A stretch of DNA of 28,765 nt from 9FT-COMBO-48-23 sp964400675 (GTDB lineage: Bacteria; Chloroflexota; Dehalococcoidia; GIF9; UBA5629): contig CAYNVO010000014.1 in NCBI GenBank assembly GCA_964400675.1, forward strand, positions 1 through 28,765, given 5' to 3'. Each line of letters opens with the position of its first letter. Within the stretch, counting starts at the first letter, position 1. The position numbers were made by a program, and so were the translations under genes. The notes beneath the pieces were generated by a model. That model was not told where the DNA came from, ran no database searches, and saw only the letters and a list, made by a program, of their open reading frames with translations. Shown here piece after piece: positions 5,989 to 13,834 of the stretch.

Positions 5989-6283
5989 TAATCGAATATT
6001 GTAAAGGCTGGGAACGAGACTAGTAGGTCTCCAGCGGGGCTCAGAGAGCCGGGTAAGGTGTGAGCCGGCGTCAGCGCAGAGACTGGATGGACTCGGGAGC
6101 CGCAAACCGAAAGGGATTTGCTCGAGTAGGCTTTGACGGAAAGGGCACCGTTACTAGAGCCCAGGGTATCGCTTCAAAGATTGAAGCTGTACCTGATTGA
6201 GATGGTTGTCTTAAGATAACAGGCAATCAACTAGGGTGGTACCGCGAAGTAAAACCTCTCGCCCCTATGGCGAGAGGTTTTTT
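5989..6283 (+). promoter_or_regulatory. T-box riboswitch, tRNA-Trp type (UGG specifier)
   Basis: Leader RNA that senses uncharged tRNA and controls trpE onward by transcription antitermination. Stem I is visible: GGCT (6006-6009)/AGCC (6098-6101), CGAG (6015-6018)/CTCG (6092-6095), AGTA of the specifier-side loop (6022-6025), and GGTCTC (6026-6031)/GAGACT (6079-6084). The specifier loop then reads GGA-TGG-A, placing codon TGG (Trp) at 6088-6090 with the usual purine after it. The conserved T-box AGGGTGGTACCGCG lies at 6233-6246 and pairs with the tRNA acceptor end. A terminator follows at 6252-6283. The tryptophan specifier agrees with the genes downstream. Confidence 0.95.
6252..6283 (+). 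terminator. T-box leader terminator
   Basis: CCTCTCGC (6255-6262) and GCGAGAGG (6270-6277) form a perfect 8-bp stem, extended by A-T pairs and followed by a T run. It competes with the antiterminator formed by the T-box sequence just upstream and lies 26 bases before trpE. Confidence 0.93.
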
Positions 6284-6308
6284 ATTTGGGTAAAGCCCGG
6301 AGGCTAGC

Positions 6309-7778
6309 ATGTATTATCCGACGTTGGAAGAAGTTAAAAAGCGCAAAAACGAAGGCACGTTAATACCGGTTTACCGGGAAATCGTGGCTGATTTAGAGAC
6401 GCCTGTCTCGGCATTCCTGAAGATTAACCGCGGCGGGAATTCATTCCTGCTGGAGAGCGTCGAAGGCGGTGAAAGGCTGGCTCGCTATAGCTTCATAGGC
6501 ACAGAGCCGTACCGGGTGCTGGCTACCGGGGCGGAGGATAAGACAAACCCACTGCCGCTGATTGCCGAAGAGCTGCAGAGACACAAGATGGTAGCGGTTG
6601 CCGACCTGCCCAGATTTTGCGGCGGCGCCGTGGGTTATCTCGGCTATGAAGTGGTTACAAGGTTCGAGGAGTTGCCGTTGCCTGTCAGCGACCCGCTGGG
6701 GCTGCCCGAAGCGCTGTTTATGTTCGTGGATACTATGCTTGTCTTCGACCATGTCAGCCATAAGATTAAAGTTCTGAGCCATGTCAACCTCGATGGGGAC
6801 ATAGATGACGAGTACCGGAAGGCAGTAGGCAAAATAGATAACCTGGCGGACAGGCTGAGCCAGCCGATTAAGCCGAACCGGGATATAAAGCCTTCTACTC
6901 CCCATAAAGGCAAGGCTCTTTCCTCCAACTTTTCCAGGGAGGAGTTCGAAGCCAGCGTAGACAAGATAAAGGGATATATAACTGACGGCGAAGCTATTCA
7001 GGTAGTGCTGTCACAGCGGCTGGCACAGCCCGTTGACGCAGCTCCATTCGAGATTTACAGGGCACTGCGCTCGCTGAATCCGTCTCCATATATGTTTTTC
7101 CTTGATTTCAACGACTTCTATATTATCGGGGCATCACCTGAGATACTGGTGAGGGTGGAGGACGGCATGGTGATGACCCGTCCCCTGGCCGGCACCAGGC
7201 GGAGAGGCAAAGACCAGACTGAGGACGCTGCGCTGGAGCAGGAACTACGCAGCGACGAGAAGGAACGCGCCGAGCATATAATGCTGGTCGACCTGGGGCG
7301 GAACGATATCGGGCGCGTGAGCGAGCCGGGCACGGTAGAGGTCAGCGACCTGATGGACGTGGAACGTTACTCCCACGTGATGCACCTGGTCACCCATGTG
7401 CAGGGCAAGCTAAGGCATGACCTGAATATATTCGATGCGCTGCAAGCCTGCTTTCCTGCGGGCACCGTATCGGGCGCTCCGAAAATTCGGGCTATGGAGA
7501 TAATCGCCGAACTGGAACCGGAAAAAAGAGGACCCTATGCCGGAGCGGCAGGCTATTTCTCTTTCTCGGGCAACATGGATATGGCTATAGCCATAAGGAC
7601 AATGATAGTGAGTAAAGGGGTTGCCTATGTACAGGCGGGATGTGGAGTTGTTTACGACAGCATACCGGAGCGTGAGTACCAGGAGACTATGAACAAAGCC
7701 CAGGCACTGCTCAAGGCAATCGACCAGGCTGAGGGTGCATCAGGGGCGAACAGGGGGAAACATGCTGTTGCTGATTGA
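6309..7778 (+). CDS. trpE: Anthranilate synthase component I
   Basis: Converts chorismate to anthranilate using ammonia from TrpG, the first committed step of tryptophan synthesis. It has 489 aa, normal for the family. The N-terminal region holds the LLES motif (residues 47-50) that forms the tryptophan feedback site, so allosteric inhibition is likely retained. The chorismate-binding C-terminal domain shows PLAGTRRRG, DLGRNDIGRV, GTVSGAPKIRAME and the final GCGVVYDS.P..EY.ET segment. CGGAGG lies before the ATG. It is the first gene after the T-box terminator and overlaps trpG by 17 bases, suggesting coupled synthesis of the two subunits. Confidence 0.97.
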   Translation: MYYPTLEEVKKRKNEGTLIPVYREIVADLETPVSAFLKINRGGNSFLLESVEGGERLARYSFIGTEPYRVLATGAEDKTNPLPLIAEELQRHKMVAVADLPRFCGGAVGYLGYEVVTRFEELPLPVSDPLGLPEALFMFVDTMLVFDHVSHKIKVLSHVNLDGDIDDEYRKAVGKIDNLADRLSQPIKPNRDIKPSTPHKGKALSSNFSREEFEASVDKIKGYITDGEAIQVVLSQRLAQPVDAAPFEIYRALRSLNPSPYMFFLDFNDFYIIGASPEILVRVEDGMVMTRPLAGTRRRGKDQTEDAALEQELRSDEKERAEHIMLVDLGRNDIGRVSEPGTVEVSDLMDVERYSHVMHLVTHVQGKLRHDLNIFDALQACFPAGTVSGAPKIRAMEIIAELEPEKRGPYAGAAGYFSFSGNMDMAIAIRTMIVSKGVAYVQAGCGVVYDSIPEREYQETMNKAQALLKAIDQAEGASGANRGKHAVAD

Positions 7779-8331
7779 CAACTACGACAGCTTCACTTAC
7801 AACCTGTTCCAATATTTGAGTGAGCTGGGTGAGAATGTGGTGGTGGTACGCAATGATAAGACGACTCTCGATGAGATTGAGAAGATGAAGCCACAGCGGA
7901 TAGTTATCTCACCGGGACCGTCTACGCCGCTGCGGGCTGGCATTTCCAATGATGTTATCCGCTGCTTCGGCTCCAGATTGCCCATACTCGGCGTCTGCCT
8001 GGGGCACCAGTGCATTGGTTACAGCTATGGCGCCTGTGTAGGGCAGGCTAAGGAGATAATGCACGGTAAGTCCTCGCTGATACATCACAGCAGCCGGGGG
8101 GTGCTGGCTGATTTGCCCAACCCGTTCTCGGCGATTCGCTATCACTCTTTGATGGTATATTGTGAAGGACTTCCCGATTGCCTGGAAGTAACGGCATGGA
8201 CGGACGATGGCACAATAATGGGGCTGAGACATCGCCAGTACCCGGTAGAAGGAGTCCAGTTTCACCCCGAATCATTTATGACTCAGGGGGGAAAGGATAT
8301 ATTGAGGAATTTTCTCAAGGGAGGAGCATGA
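7762..8331 (+). CDS. trpG: Anthranilate synthase component II (glutamine amidotransferase)
   Basis: Class I glutamine amidotransferase that supplies ammonia to TrpE. It has 189 aa. The start MLLLIDNYDSFTYNL is the family's standard N-terminus, which favours ATG 7762 over an upstream in-frame ATG (7735) inside trpE; GGGGG precedes it. The catalytic triad is visible: Cys79 in GVCLGHQ, with His168 and Glu170 in FHPES. The ISPGPSTP segment forms the oxyanion/glutamine pocket region. The protein could also serve as PabA for folate, as dual-use versions are common; no pab gene is nearby. Confidence 0.96.
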   Translation: MLLLIDNYDSFTYNLFQYLSELGENVVVVRNDKTTLDEIEKMKPQRIVISPGPSTPLRAGISNDVIRCFGSRLPILGVCLGHQCIGYSYGACVGQAKEIMHGKSSLIHHSSRGVLADLPNPFSAIRYHSLMVYCEGLPDCLEVTAWTDDGTIMGLRHRQYPVEGVQFHPESFMTQGGKDILRNFLKGGA

Positions 8332-8332
8332 C

Positions 8333-9346
8333 ATGATTAAAGAGGCTATTTCAGCGTTGGTGGCAGGACGCTCGCTGGCTGCGGATGAGGCGGCACAGGT
8401 CATGGAGGAGATAATGCAGGGCGAGGCTACACCGGCACAGTTCGGCGCGTTTGTTACCGCACTCAGACTCAAGGGGGAGACCGTGGATGAAATCGTAGGC
8501 TTGGCCAGGACAATGAGAGCCAGGGCAATTCAGGTGATTGCAGACGGACCGGTTGTGGACACCTGTGGCACCGGCGGCGACGGTTCACATACCTTTAATA
8601 TATCAACGGCGGCTGCCTTTGTGGCTGCCGGAGCCGGGCTTAAGGTGGCTAAACACGGCAACCGTGCCATGAGCAGCCAGTGCGGCAGCGCGGATGTGCT
8701 GGAGGCTCTGGGCGTTAAGATAGATCTCAATGCCGAGCAAGTGCAAAGGTGTCTGAAAGAAGTAGGCATTGGTTTCATGTTTGCCCCGGCATTTCATCCG
8801 GCTATGAAATATGCGGCAGTTCCCCGACGCGAGATTGGAATTCGTACCGTCTTTAATATACTGGGACCGCTTACCAATCCGGCTGGAGCCAGAGCCCAGG
8901 TGCTGGGCGTAGCTGACGAGTCACTGGTAGAGAAGATGGCGTCGGTGCTACAACAGCTTGGCTGTCATCATGCTCTGGTAGTGCATGGGCAGGATGGACT
9001 GGATGAGATTACCATTTCAGGAGAAACCCGCGTTTGCGAACTCAAGGGCGGTCGTATTGAGAGCTACTCTATTAACCCCGGAGACCTTGGACTGTCTGGT
9101 GCCAGTCAAGATAGCTTAAAGGGCGGCAGCGCCAAGGAGAATGCGGAGATGTTGCGCAATATTCTGACCGGAGCTCAGGGGCCACGACGGGACGTGGTGT
9201 TGATGAACACAGCAGCAGTTCTACTGGCCGGAGATAAAGTGGAAACGCTGAGACAGGGTGTGGAGCTGGCTCAGGAGGCAACAGACAGCGGTTATGCCCT
9301 GAGCAAACTGGAGCAGCTAGTCAAGCTCAGCCAGAGTTTGAGTTAA
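8333..9346 (+). CDS. trpD: Anthranilate phosphoribosyltransferase
   Basis: Transfers phosphoribosyl from PRPP to anthranilate, the second step of the pathway. The 337-aa length is typical. The helical N-terminal domain is followed by the PRPP/Mg signature DTCGTGGDGSHTFNIST and the KHGNRAMSSQCGSADVLEALG block of the nucleoside phosphorylase-like fold; NILGPLTNPA and VVHGQDGLDE follow. It begins one base after the trpG stop with GGGAGGAGC as its ribosome site inside trpG. It is separate from TrpG, unlike the enterobacterial fusion. Confidence 0.97.
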   Translation: MIKEAISALVAGRSLAADEAAQVMEEIMQGEATPAQFGAFVTALRLKGETVDEIVGLARTMRARAIQVIADGPVVDTCGTGGDGSHTFNISTAAAFVAAGAGLKVAKHGNRAMSSQCGSADVLEALGVKIDLNAEQVQRCLKEVGIGFMFAPAFHPAMKYAAVPRREIGIRTVFNILGPLTNPAGARAQVLGVADESLVEKMASVLQQLGCHHALVVHGQDGLDEITISGETRVCELKGGRIESYSINPGDLGLSGASQDSLKGGSAKENAEMLRNILTGAQGPRRDVVLMNTAAVLLAGDKVETLRQGVELAQEATDSGYALSKLEQLVKLSQSLS

Positions 9347-9351
9347 GGATA

Positions 9352-10125
9352 ATGATTTTAGACCAGATAGTGTCATATAACCGACGAGAGCTTGAGTATA
9401 AAAAGCGCCGTATACCTATGCCTGAGCTACAGAAGATGGCTTCAGGGCAACATCCGGCACTCGACTTTGCCTCGGTTTTACGTGGTGATGGCATTCAACT
9501 TATTGCCGAGGTGAAGAAAGCGTCGCCGTCCAGGGGTGTCATTCGGCATGATTTCAACCCGGTGGAGATAGCCAAAATATATGCCGGCAACGGCGCTGCG
9601 GCGGTATCGGTATTAACAGAAGCTAAATACTTTCAGGGTAGCCTTGATTACCTCAAGGATATCAGGAAGGCATTACCCAAGAAGCTGCCCCTGCTGAGAA
9701 AAGATTTCATTTTTGACCCCTACCAGGTTTATGAGTCACGGGCATATGGGGCTGATAGTCTCCTGCTCATAGTGGCTATTCTGAAGCCCACAGAGTTGGG
9801 GGAATTGCTACGGTTAAGCAATAAGCTGAAAATGAGTTGCCTGGTAGAGGTGCATAATGAGGCTGAGGTCGAAATTGCCCTTAAGAGCGGCGCAAAGATT
9901 ATCGGTATAAATAACCGAGACCTGAAAGACTTCAGTGTGGATATTGCTACAACTGAGCGGCTACGTCCGCTTATCCCGCCGGACCGAATAGTAGTCAGTG
10001 AGAGCGGCATAAAAGAGCGAGCCGACATGGAGAGGTTGAGGCAGTCAGGTGTTGACGCAGTCCTTATCGGTGAGTCTTTAATGTCGGCGCCTGATATTGC
10101 CGCCAGGATGAGAGAGCTATTGTGA
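9352..10125 (+). CDS. trpC: Indole-3-glycerol phosphate synthase
   Basis: Closes the indole ring from carboxyphenylaminodeoxyribulose phosphate. A 257-aa TIM barrel. The active-site segments are IAEVKKASPSRG (Glu52 and Lys55), LLRKDFIFDPYQV (second lysine), IGINNRDLKDF and VVSESGI, and the phosphate-binding end is DAVLIGESLM. The ATG lies 5 bases after the trpD stop. The last bases overlap the GTG of trpF. It is not fused to TrpF. Confidence 0.97.
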   Translation: MILDQIVSYNRRELEYKKRRIPMPELQKMASGQHPALDFASVLRGDGIQLIAEVKKASPSRGVIRHDFNPVEIAKIYAGNGAAAVSVLTEAKYFQGSLDYLKDIRKALPKKLPLLRKDFIFDPYQVYESRAYGADSLLLIVAILKPTELGELLRLSNKLKMSCLVEVHNEAEVEIALKSGAKIIGINNRDLKDFSVDIATTERLRPLIPPDRIVVSESGIKERADMERLRQSGVDAVLIGESLMSAPDIAARMRELL

Positions 10126-10769
10126 CTATTATTAAAATTTGCGGGCTATCCGAGGTACAACATGCGCTGGCAGCGGCTGAAGCCGGTGCGGATTTCCTGG
10201 GGCTGGTCTTCGCCCGGAGCCGGCGGCAGGTATCCGTGAAGAAAGCGCTAGAGGTGGCTGAGGCAGTTCATGCACTGAAACCTTGCGGGGTTGTGGTCGG
10301 TGTGTTTGTCAATTCAGCAGCCGACGAAGTGAACAGAATCGCCGAAAATTGCCATCTGGACTGGGTACAGCTCAGCGGCGATGAAACCTGGCATTACTGC
10401 CAGCAGATTGAGAGACCGATTATTAAGACTATACATGTTTCAAATACAGATACGCCTGGGGAGATTGCCTCCGAGATAGCAACGGGTTATCGGCTGTTGT
10501 CAGAAAAGCAGCTGGTATGCCTGCTCGATTCGAAGGTGGAGGATGCTTACGGTGGGACTGGCAAGACCTTTGACTGGGATTTAGCCAGGGAAGTAACGGC
10601 AAAGTTTCACGTAATCATAGCCGGGGGATTAAATCCAATCAATGTTGGACAGGTGGTCAAGGAGATTGAGCCATGGGGTGTTGACGTGTCCAGCGGCGTA
10701 GAGACCGATGGTGAAAAAGACACGGCGAAAATTAAGGAATTCATTCAGGCAGTGAGGGCGGTATCCTGA
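10122..10769 (+). CDS. trpF: Phosphoribosylanthranilate isomerase
   Basis: Amadori isomerisation of phosphoribosylanthranilate, the third step. A 215-aa TIM barrel. The catalytic cysteine is Cys7 in IKICGLS, and the general acid is Asp136 in CLLDSK. The phosphate site is GGTGKTFDW and AGGLNP. It uses a GTG start at 10122 that overlaps the trpC stop (GTGA), a layout that usually means translational coupling. A 36-base gap separates it from aroF. Confidence 0.96.
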   Translation: MTIIKICGLSEVQHALAAAEAGADFLGLVFARSRRQVSVKKALEVAEAVHALKPCGVVVGVFVNSAADEVNRIAENCHLDWVQLSGDETWHYCQQIERPIIKTIHVSNTDTPGEIASEIATGYRLLSEKQLVCLLDSKVEDAYGGTGKTFDWDLAREVTAKFHVIIAGGLNPINVGQVVKEIEPWGVDVSSGVETDGEKDTAKIKEFIQAVRAVS

Positions 10770-10805
10770 TGAATTGTATAGAGTCTATACAGGAGAAGTA
10801 ATCTT

Positions 10806-11822
10806 ATGCTAGTTATCATGAAGAACAATGCAACGGAAGAGCAGGTGAGAGCGGTTATTCGTGAAATTGAAAACATGGGTTATCGTGGTATTCCTATACC
10901 GGGTGCCCAGCGCACCGCTGTCTGCATAATAGGCAACCAGGGTACGGTTGAAGACTCGTGCCTGCTTGCACTGGGCGGCGTGAAAGAGACTATCCGTGTA
11001 ACGAAATCGTATAAACTTGTAAGCAAAGAAACACATCCGCAGCCTACGGTAATAACCATCGGCAGCGTTATGATTGGTGGGAAAAAACCGGTAATTATGG
11101 CCGGACCATGCGCTATAGAAAGTGAGAAACAGGCGCTTACCATAGCCAGAATTGTGAAACAATATGGAGCGCAGGTCTTTCGTGGCGGTGCATTTAAACC
11201 GAGGACTTCGCCGTATAGCTTTCAGGGGCTGGGGGAAGAAGGATTAAAGATACTCAAGAAGGTGCGCGAAGAGACCGGTTTGCTGATTATAACAGAGGCT
11301 ATAGACCACACCAACATTGAGCTAATCGAACGATACGCCGACATTATTCAGCTGGGGGCAAGGAACATGCAAAATTATTCTCTGCTCAGGCAAGCGGGAC
11401 AGGCTAAAAAGCCAATACTGCTGAAGAGGGGTTTTGCGGCTACGATTGAAGAGTTGCTGATGTCGGCTGAATACATTATGGCTGAGGGGAACAGTCAGGT
11501 TATCCTGTGCGAGCGTGGAATCAGGACCTTCTCCGATAATACCAGGAACACGCTTGATTTAAGCGCTATACTATCGATTAAAGAGGTCAGCCACCTGCCG
11601 GTTGTAGTAGACCCCAGCCATGCTGCCGGCAGAAGAGAGTATGTTATTCCTCTGTCAAAAGGAGCCATAGCAATAGGTGCCGATGGTATACTGGTTGAAG
11701 TGCACAACGACCCATTGCGCGCTTTATCTGATGGTATGCAATCACTGTATCCGGAGCAGTTTGCAGAATTGGTGAAAGAGATAAAGATTTTGACCAGGCA
11801 GAGCGAGCGAGGGCAAATATAA
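10806..11822 (+). CDS. aroF: 3-deoxy-7-phosphoheptulonate synthase (type I beta)
   Basis: Condenses phosphoenolpyruvate and erythrose 4-phosphate, the entry to the shikimate pathway. It has 338 aa: an N-terminal ferredoxin-like regulatory domain (about residues 1-70) and the catalytic barrel beginning near 84. Seen are AGPCAIES with metal Cys102, FRGGAFKPRTSPYSFQG (Lys131), KRGF and the metal-binding DPSHAAGRR. The N-terminal domain is the type found in feedback-controlled enzymes of Thermotoga, where it binds tyrosine or phenylalanine. Its place between trpF and trpB puts precursor supply under the Trp T-box. Confidence 0.95.
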   Translation: MLVIMKNNATEEQVRAVIREIENMGYRGIPIPGAQRTAVCIIGNQGTVEDSCLLALGGVKETIRVTKSYKLVSKETHPQPTVITIGSVMIGGKKPVIMAGPCAIESEKQALTIARIVKQYGAQVFRGGAFKPRTSPYSFQGLGEEGLKILKKVREETGLLIITEAIDHTNIELIERYADIIQLGARNMQNYSLLRQAGQAKKPILLKRGFAATIEELLMSAEYIMAEGNSQVILCERGIRTFSDNTRNTLDLSAILSIKEVSHLPVVVDPSHAAGRREYVIPLSKGAIAIGADGILVEVHNDPLRALSDGMQSLYPEQFAELVKEIKILTRQSERGQI

Positions 11823-11836
11823 AAAAGGAGGAAGAG

Positions 11837-13024
11837 TTGTTACCCGATAATAGAGGATACTTTGGGACATATGGGGGACGCTTTGTCCCTGAGACACTGG
11901 TGCCGGCACTGGATGAGCTGGCAGCAGCCTATGAAAAAACTAAAGCTGACGCTTCCTTCTGGGCTGAGTTCGATTTGTTGTCGCGCGACTATTCGGGAAG
12001 ACCCACTCCGCTATATCTGGCTGAGAGGTTAAGCAGTCATTGTGGTGGGGCGCAGATTTTTCTCAAGAGGGAGGACCTGGCACATACCGGTGCCCATAAA
12101 ATCAACAATGCACTGGGTCAGGGTTTGCTTGCTCGAAAAATGGGGAAACGAAGAGTTATCGCCGAGACCGGAGCCGGGCAGCATGGTGTAGCTGCCGCTG
12201 CTGTCTGTGCCCTGCTCGGTTTGGATTGCATCGTCTATATGGGCGAGGAAGACGTACGCCGCCAGGCACTTAATGTTTTTCGAATGAAATTAATGGGTAC
12301 AGAGGTAAGGCCTGTTTCTAGCGGCAGCCGAACGTTGAAGGATGCTATTAACGAGGCGATGAGGGACTGGGTAACCAATGTACGGCATAGCTATTACCTT
12401 CTGGGCTCGGTAGTGGGCCCCCATCCTTATCCTTCAATGGTGCGTGATTTTCAATCGGTAATCGGCAAGGAAACCAGGGAGCAGATTCTGGCAAGATGTA
12501 ATCTTCTGCCCGACTATATAGTCGCCTGTGTCGGTGGCGGCAGTAATGCCATTGGTATTTTTCATCCCTTTTTGAACGATAAAGAGGTTAAACTCATCGG
12601 TGTGGAAGCCGGGGGGCGGGGGCTAAAGACAGGGAAACATGCCGCTTCACTGTCAGCAGGAAGCGCAGGTGTTTTACATGGGGCGAAGTCCTATGTGCTT
12701 CAGGACAGAGATGGACAAATCAGGGAAACGCACAGCATCTCTGCGGGGCTGGATTATCCCGGTGTTGGTCCTGAACACAGCTATCTCAAGGACAGCGGGC
12801 GTGTAAGTTACGTGGCGATAAATGATAAGGAGGCACTCAATGCCTTTCAACTTCTGTGCAGCACTGAAGGCATTCTGCCGGCTCTCGAACCGGCTCATGC
12901 TATATCTTACGCCGCTAAACTGGCAAGTTCGTTGAGCAAAGAGCAAATTATCGTGGTCAACCTGTCCGGTCGTGGTGATAAAGACATGGACATCGTGGTT
13001 GAAGCGCTGGGGATGAAGCGATGA
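11837..13024 (+). CDS. trpB: Tryptophan synthase beta chain
   Basis: PLP enzyme joining indole and serine. The 395-aa length is normal for TrpB1. The PLP lysine is Lys88 in TGAHKINNA. The catalytic glutamate is Glu110 in AETGAGQHG. The phosphate loop is CVGGGSNAIG, and LSGRGDKD closes the protein. The start is TTG at 11837, directly behind AGGAGG; the first residues (LPDNRGYFGTYGGRFVPE) match the family N-terminus, and no ATG or GTG fits better. It shares the ATGA overlap with trpA, in keeping with the alpha-beta complex. Confidence 0.97.
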   Translation: MLPDNRGYFGTYGGRFVPETLVPALDELAAAYEKTKADASFWAEFDLLSRDYSGRPTPLYLAERLSSHCGGAQIFLKREDLAHTGAHKINNALGQGLLARKMGKRRVIAETGAGQHGVAAAAVCALLGLDCIVYMGEEDVRRQALNVFRMKLMGTEVRPVSSGSRTLKDAINEAMRDWVTNVRHSYYLLGSVVGPHPYPSMVRDFQSVIGKETREQILARCNLLPDYIVACVGGGSNAIGIFHPFLNDKEVKLIGVEAGGRGLKTGKHAASLSAGSAGVLHGAKSYVLQDRDGQIRETHSISAGLDYPGVGPEHSYLKDSGRVSYVAINDKEALNAFQLLCSTEGILPALEPAHAISYAAKLASSLSKEQIIVVNLSGRGDKDMDIVVEALGMKR

Positions 13025-13800
13025 CGCGCATCGCTTCCGTATTCAACCGAGCAGGGCACAAGGCTCTTGTAGCCTACGTTACTGCAGGCTATCCCAGTAT
13101 GGAAGACACCTTGAAGGTAGTTCCGCTTCTTGCCAGCAATGGCTGCGATATTGTGGAGCTGGGAATACCTTTTTCCGACCCTCTGGCTGACGGCGCCACC
13201 ATACAGAGGGCGAGCTTTTGCGCCTTGAAGAATGGAGTTACACCGAAGCTGTGTCTCAAGGTAGCCAAAGAGATAAGTCAGAAAGTCGATATACCGCTGG
13301 TCTTTATGACTTATTTTAATCCAATATTCAGTTACGGCCTGGAAGAATTCTGCAGTGATTGCGCCGGGGCTGGCGTTGACGGCCTGGTCATTCCCGACTT
13401 ACCGCCAGACGAAGGCTCGGATCTGGAAGTTACTACCCAGAGGCATAGCCTTGACCTTATTTATCTTCTGGCTCCAACCAGCGCTGAGGAACGTATCAAA
13501 CTTGTGGCAGATAGAGCCCGGGGATTTATATATCTGGTTTCGGTAACCGGCGTTACCGGTACCAGGGATAATCTTCCCCCGGAACTGGGCGCTTTTGTGG
13601 ACAGGGTGAGAAGTGTGGCTAAGCAACCACTATGTGTTGGATTCGGGATATCTACACCGGAGCAGGCGAGACAGGTGTCGAGAATAGCCGAAGGGGTCAT
13701 TGTAGGCAGCCGGATAATTCAGCTTATGGAGACTGGCGACCTGGAATCAGTGGGAGATTTCATAAAAGAATTAAGGCATGCCCTGGATAAAGAGGACTAA
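13021..13800 (+). CDS. trpA: Tryptophan synthase alpha chain
   Basis: Cleaves indole-3-glycerol phosphate to indole, which is channelled to TrpB. A 259-aa TIM barrel. The catalytic Glu46 lies in DIVELGIPFSDP and Asp57 in PLADGATIQ. VFMTYFNPIFSYG, GLVIPDLPPDE and the phosphate site GFGISTPEQ complete the signature. The ATG overlaps the trpB stop by four bases. It is the last gene of the operon, with only 18 bases to the end of the convergent radical SAM gene. Confidence 0.97.
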   Translation: MTRIASVFNRAGHKALVAYVTAGYPSMEDTLKVVPLLASNGCDIVELGIPFSDPLADGATIQRASFCALKNGVTPKLCLKVAKEISQKVDIPLVFMTYFNPIFSYGLEEFCSDCAGAGVDGLVIPDLPPDEGSDLEVTTQRHSLDLIYLLAPTSAEERIKLVADRARGFIYLVSVTGVTGTRDNLPPELGAFVDRVRSVAKQPLCVGFGISTPEQARQVSRIAEGVIVGSRIIQLMETGDLESVGDFIKELRHALDKED

Positions 13801-13813
13801 TAGAGGTGGCATT

Positions 13814-13834
13814 TGGCTCTATACCATCGAGCCA
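13814..13834. terminator. Possible bidirectional terminator hairpin
   Basis: TGGCTC (13814-13819) and GAGCCA (13829-13834) can form a 6-bp stem between the convergent trpA and radical SAM genes, overlapping the stop of the latter. No good T run follows on either strand, so this is a weak call. Confidence 0.25.
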
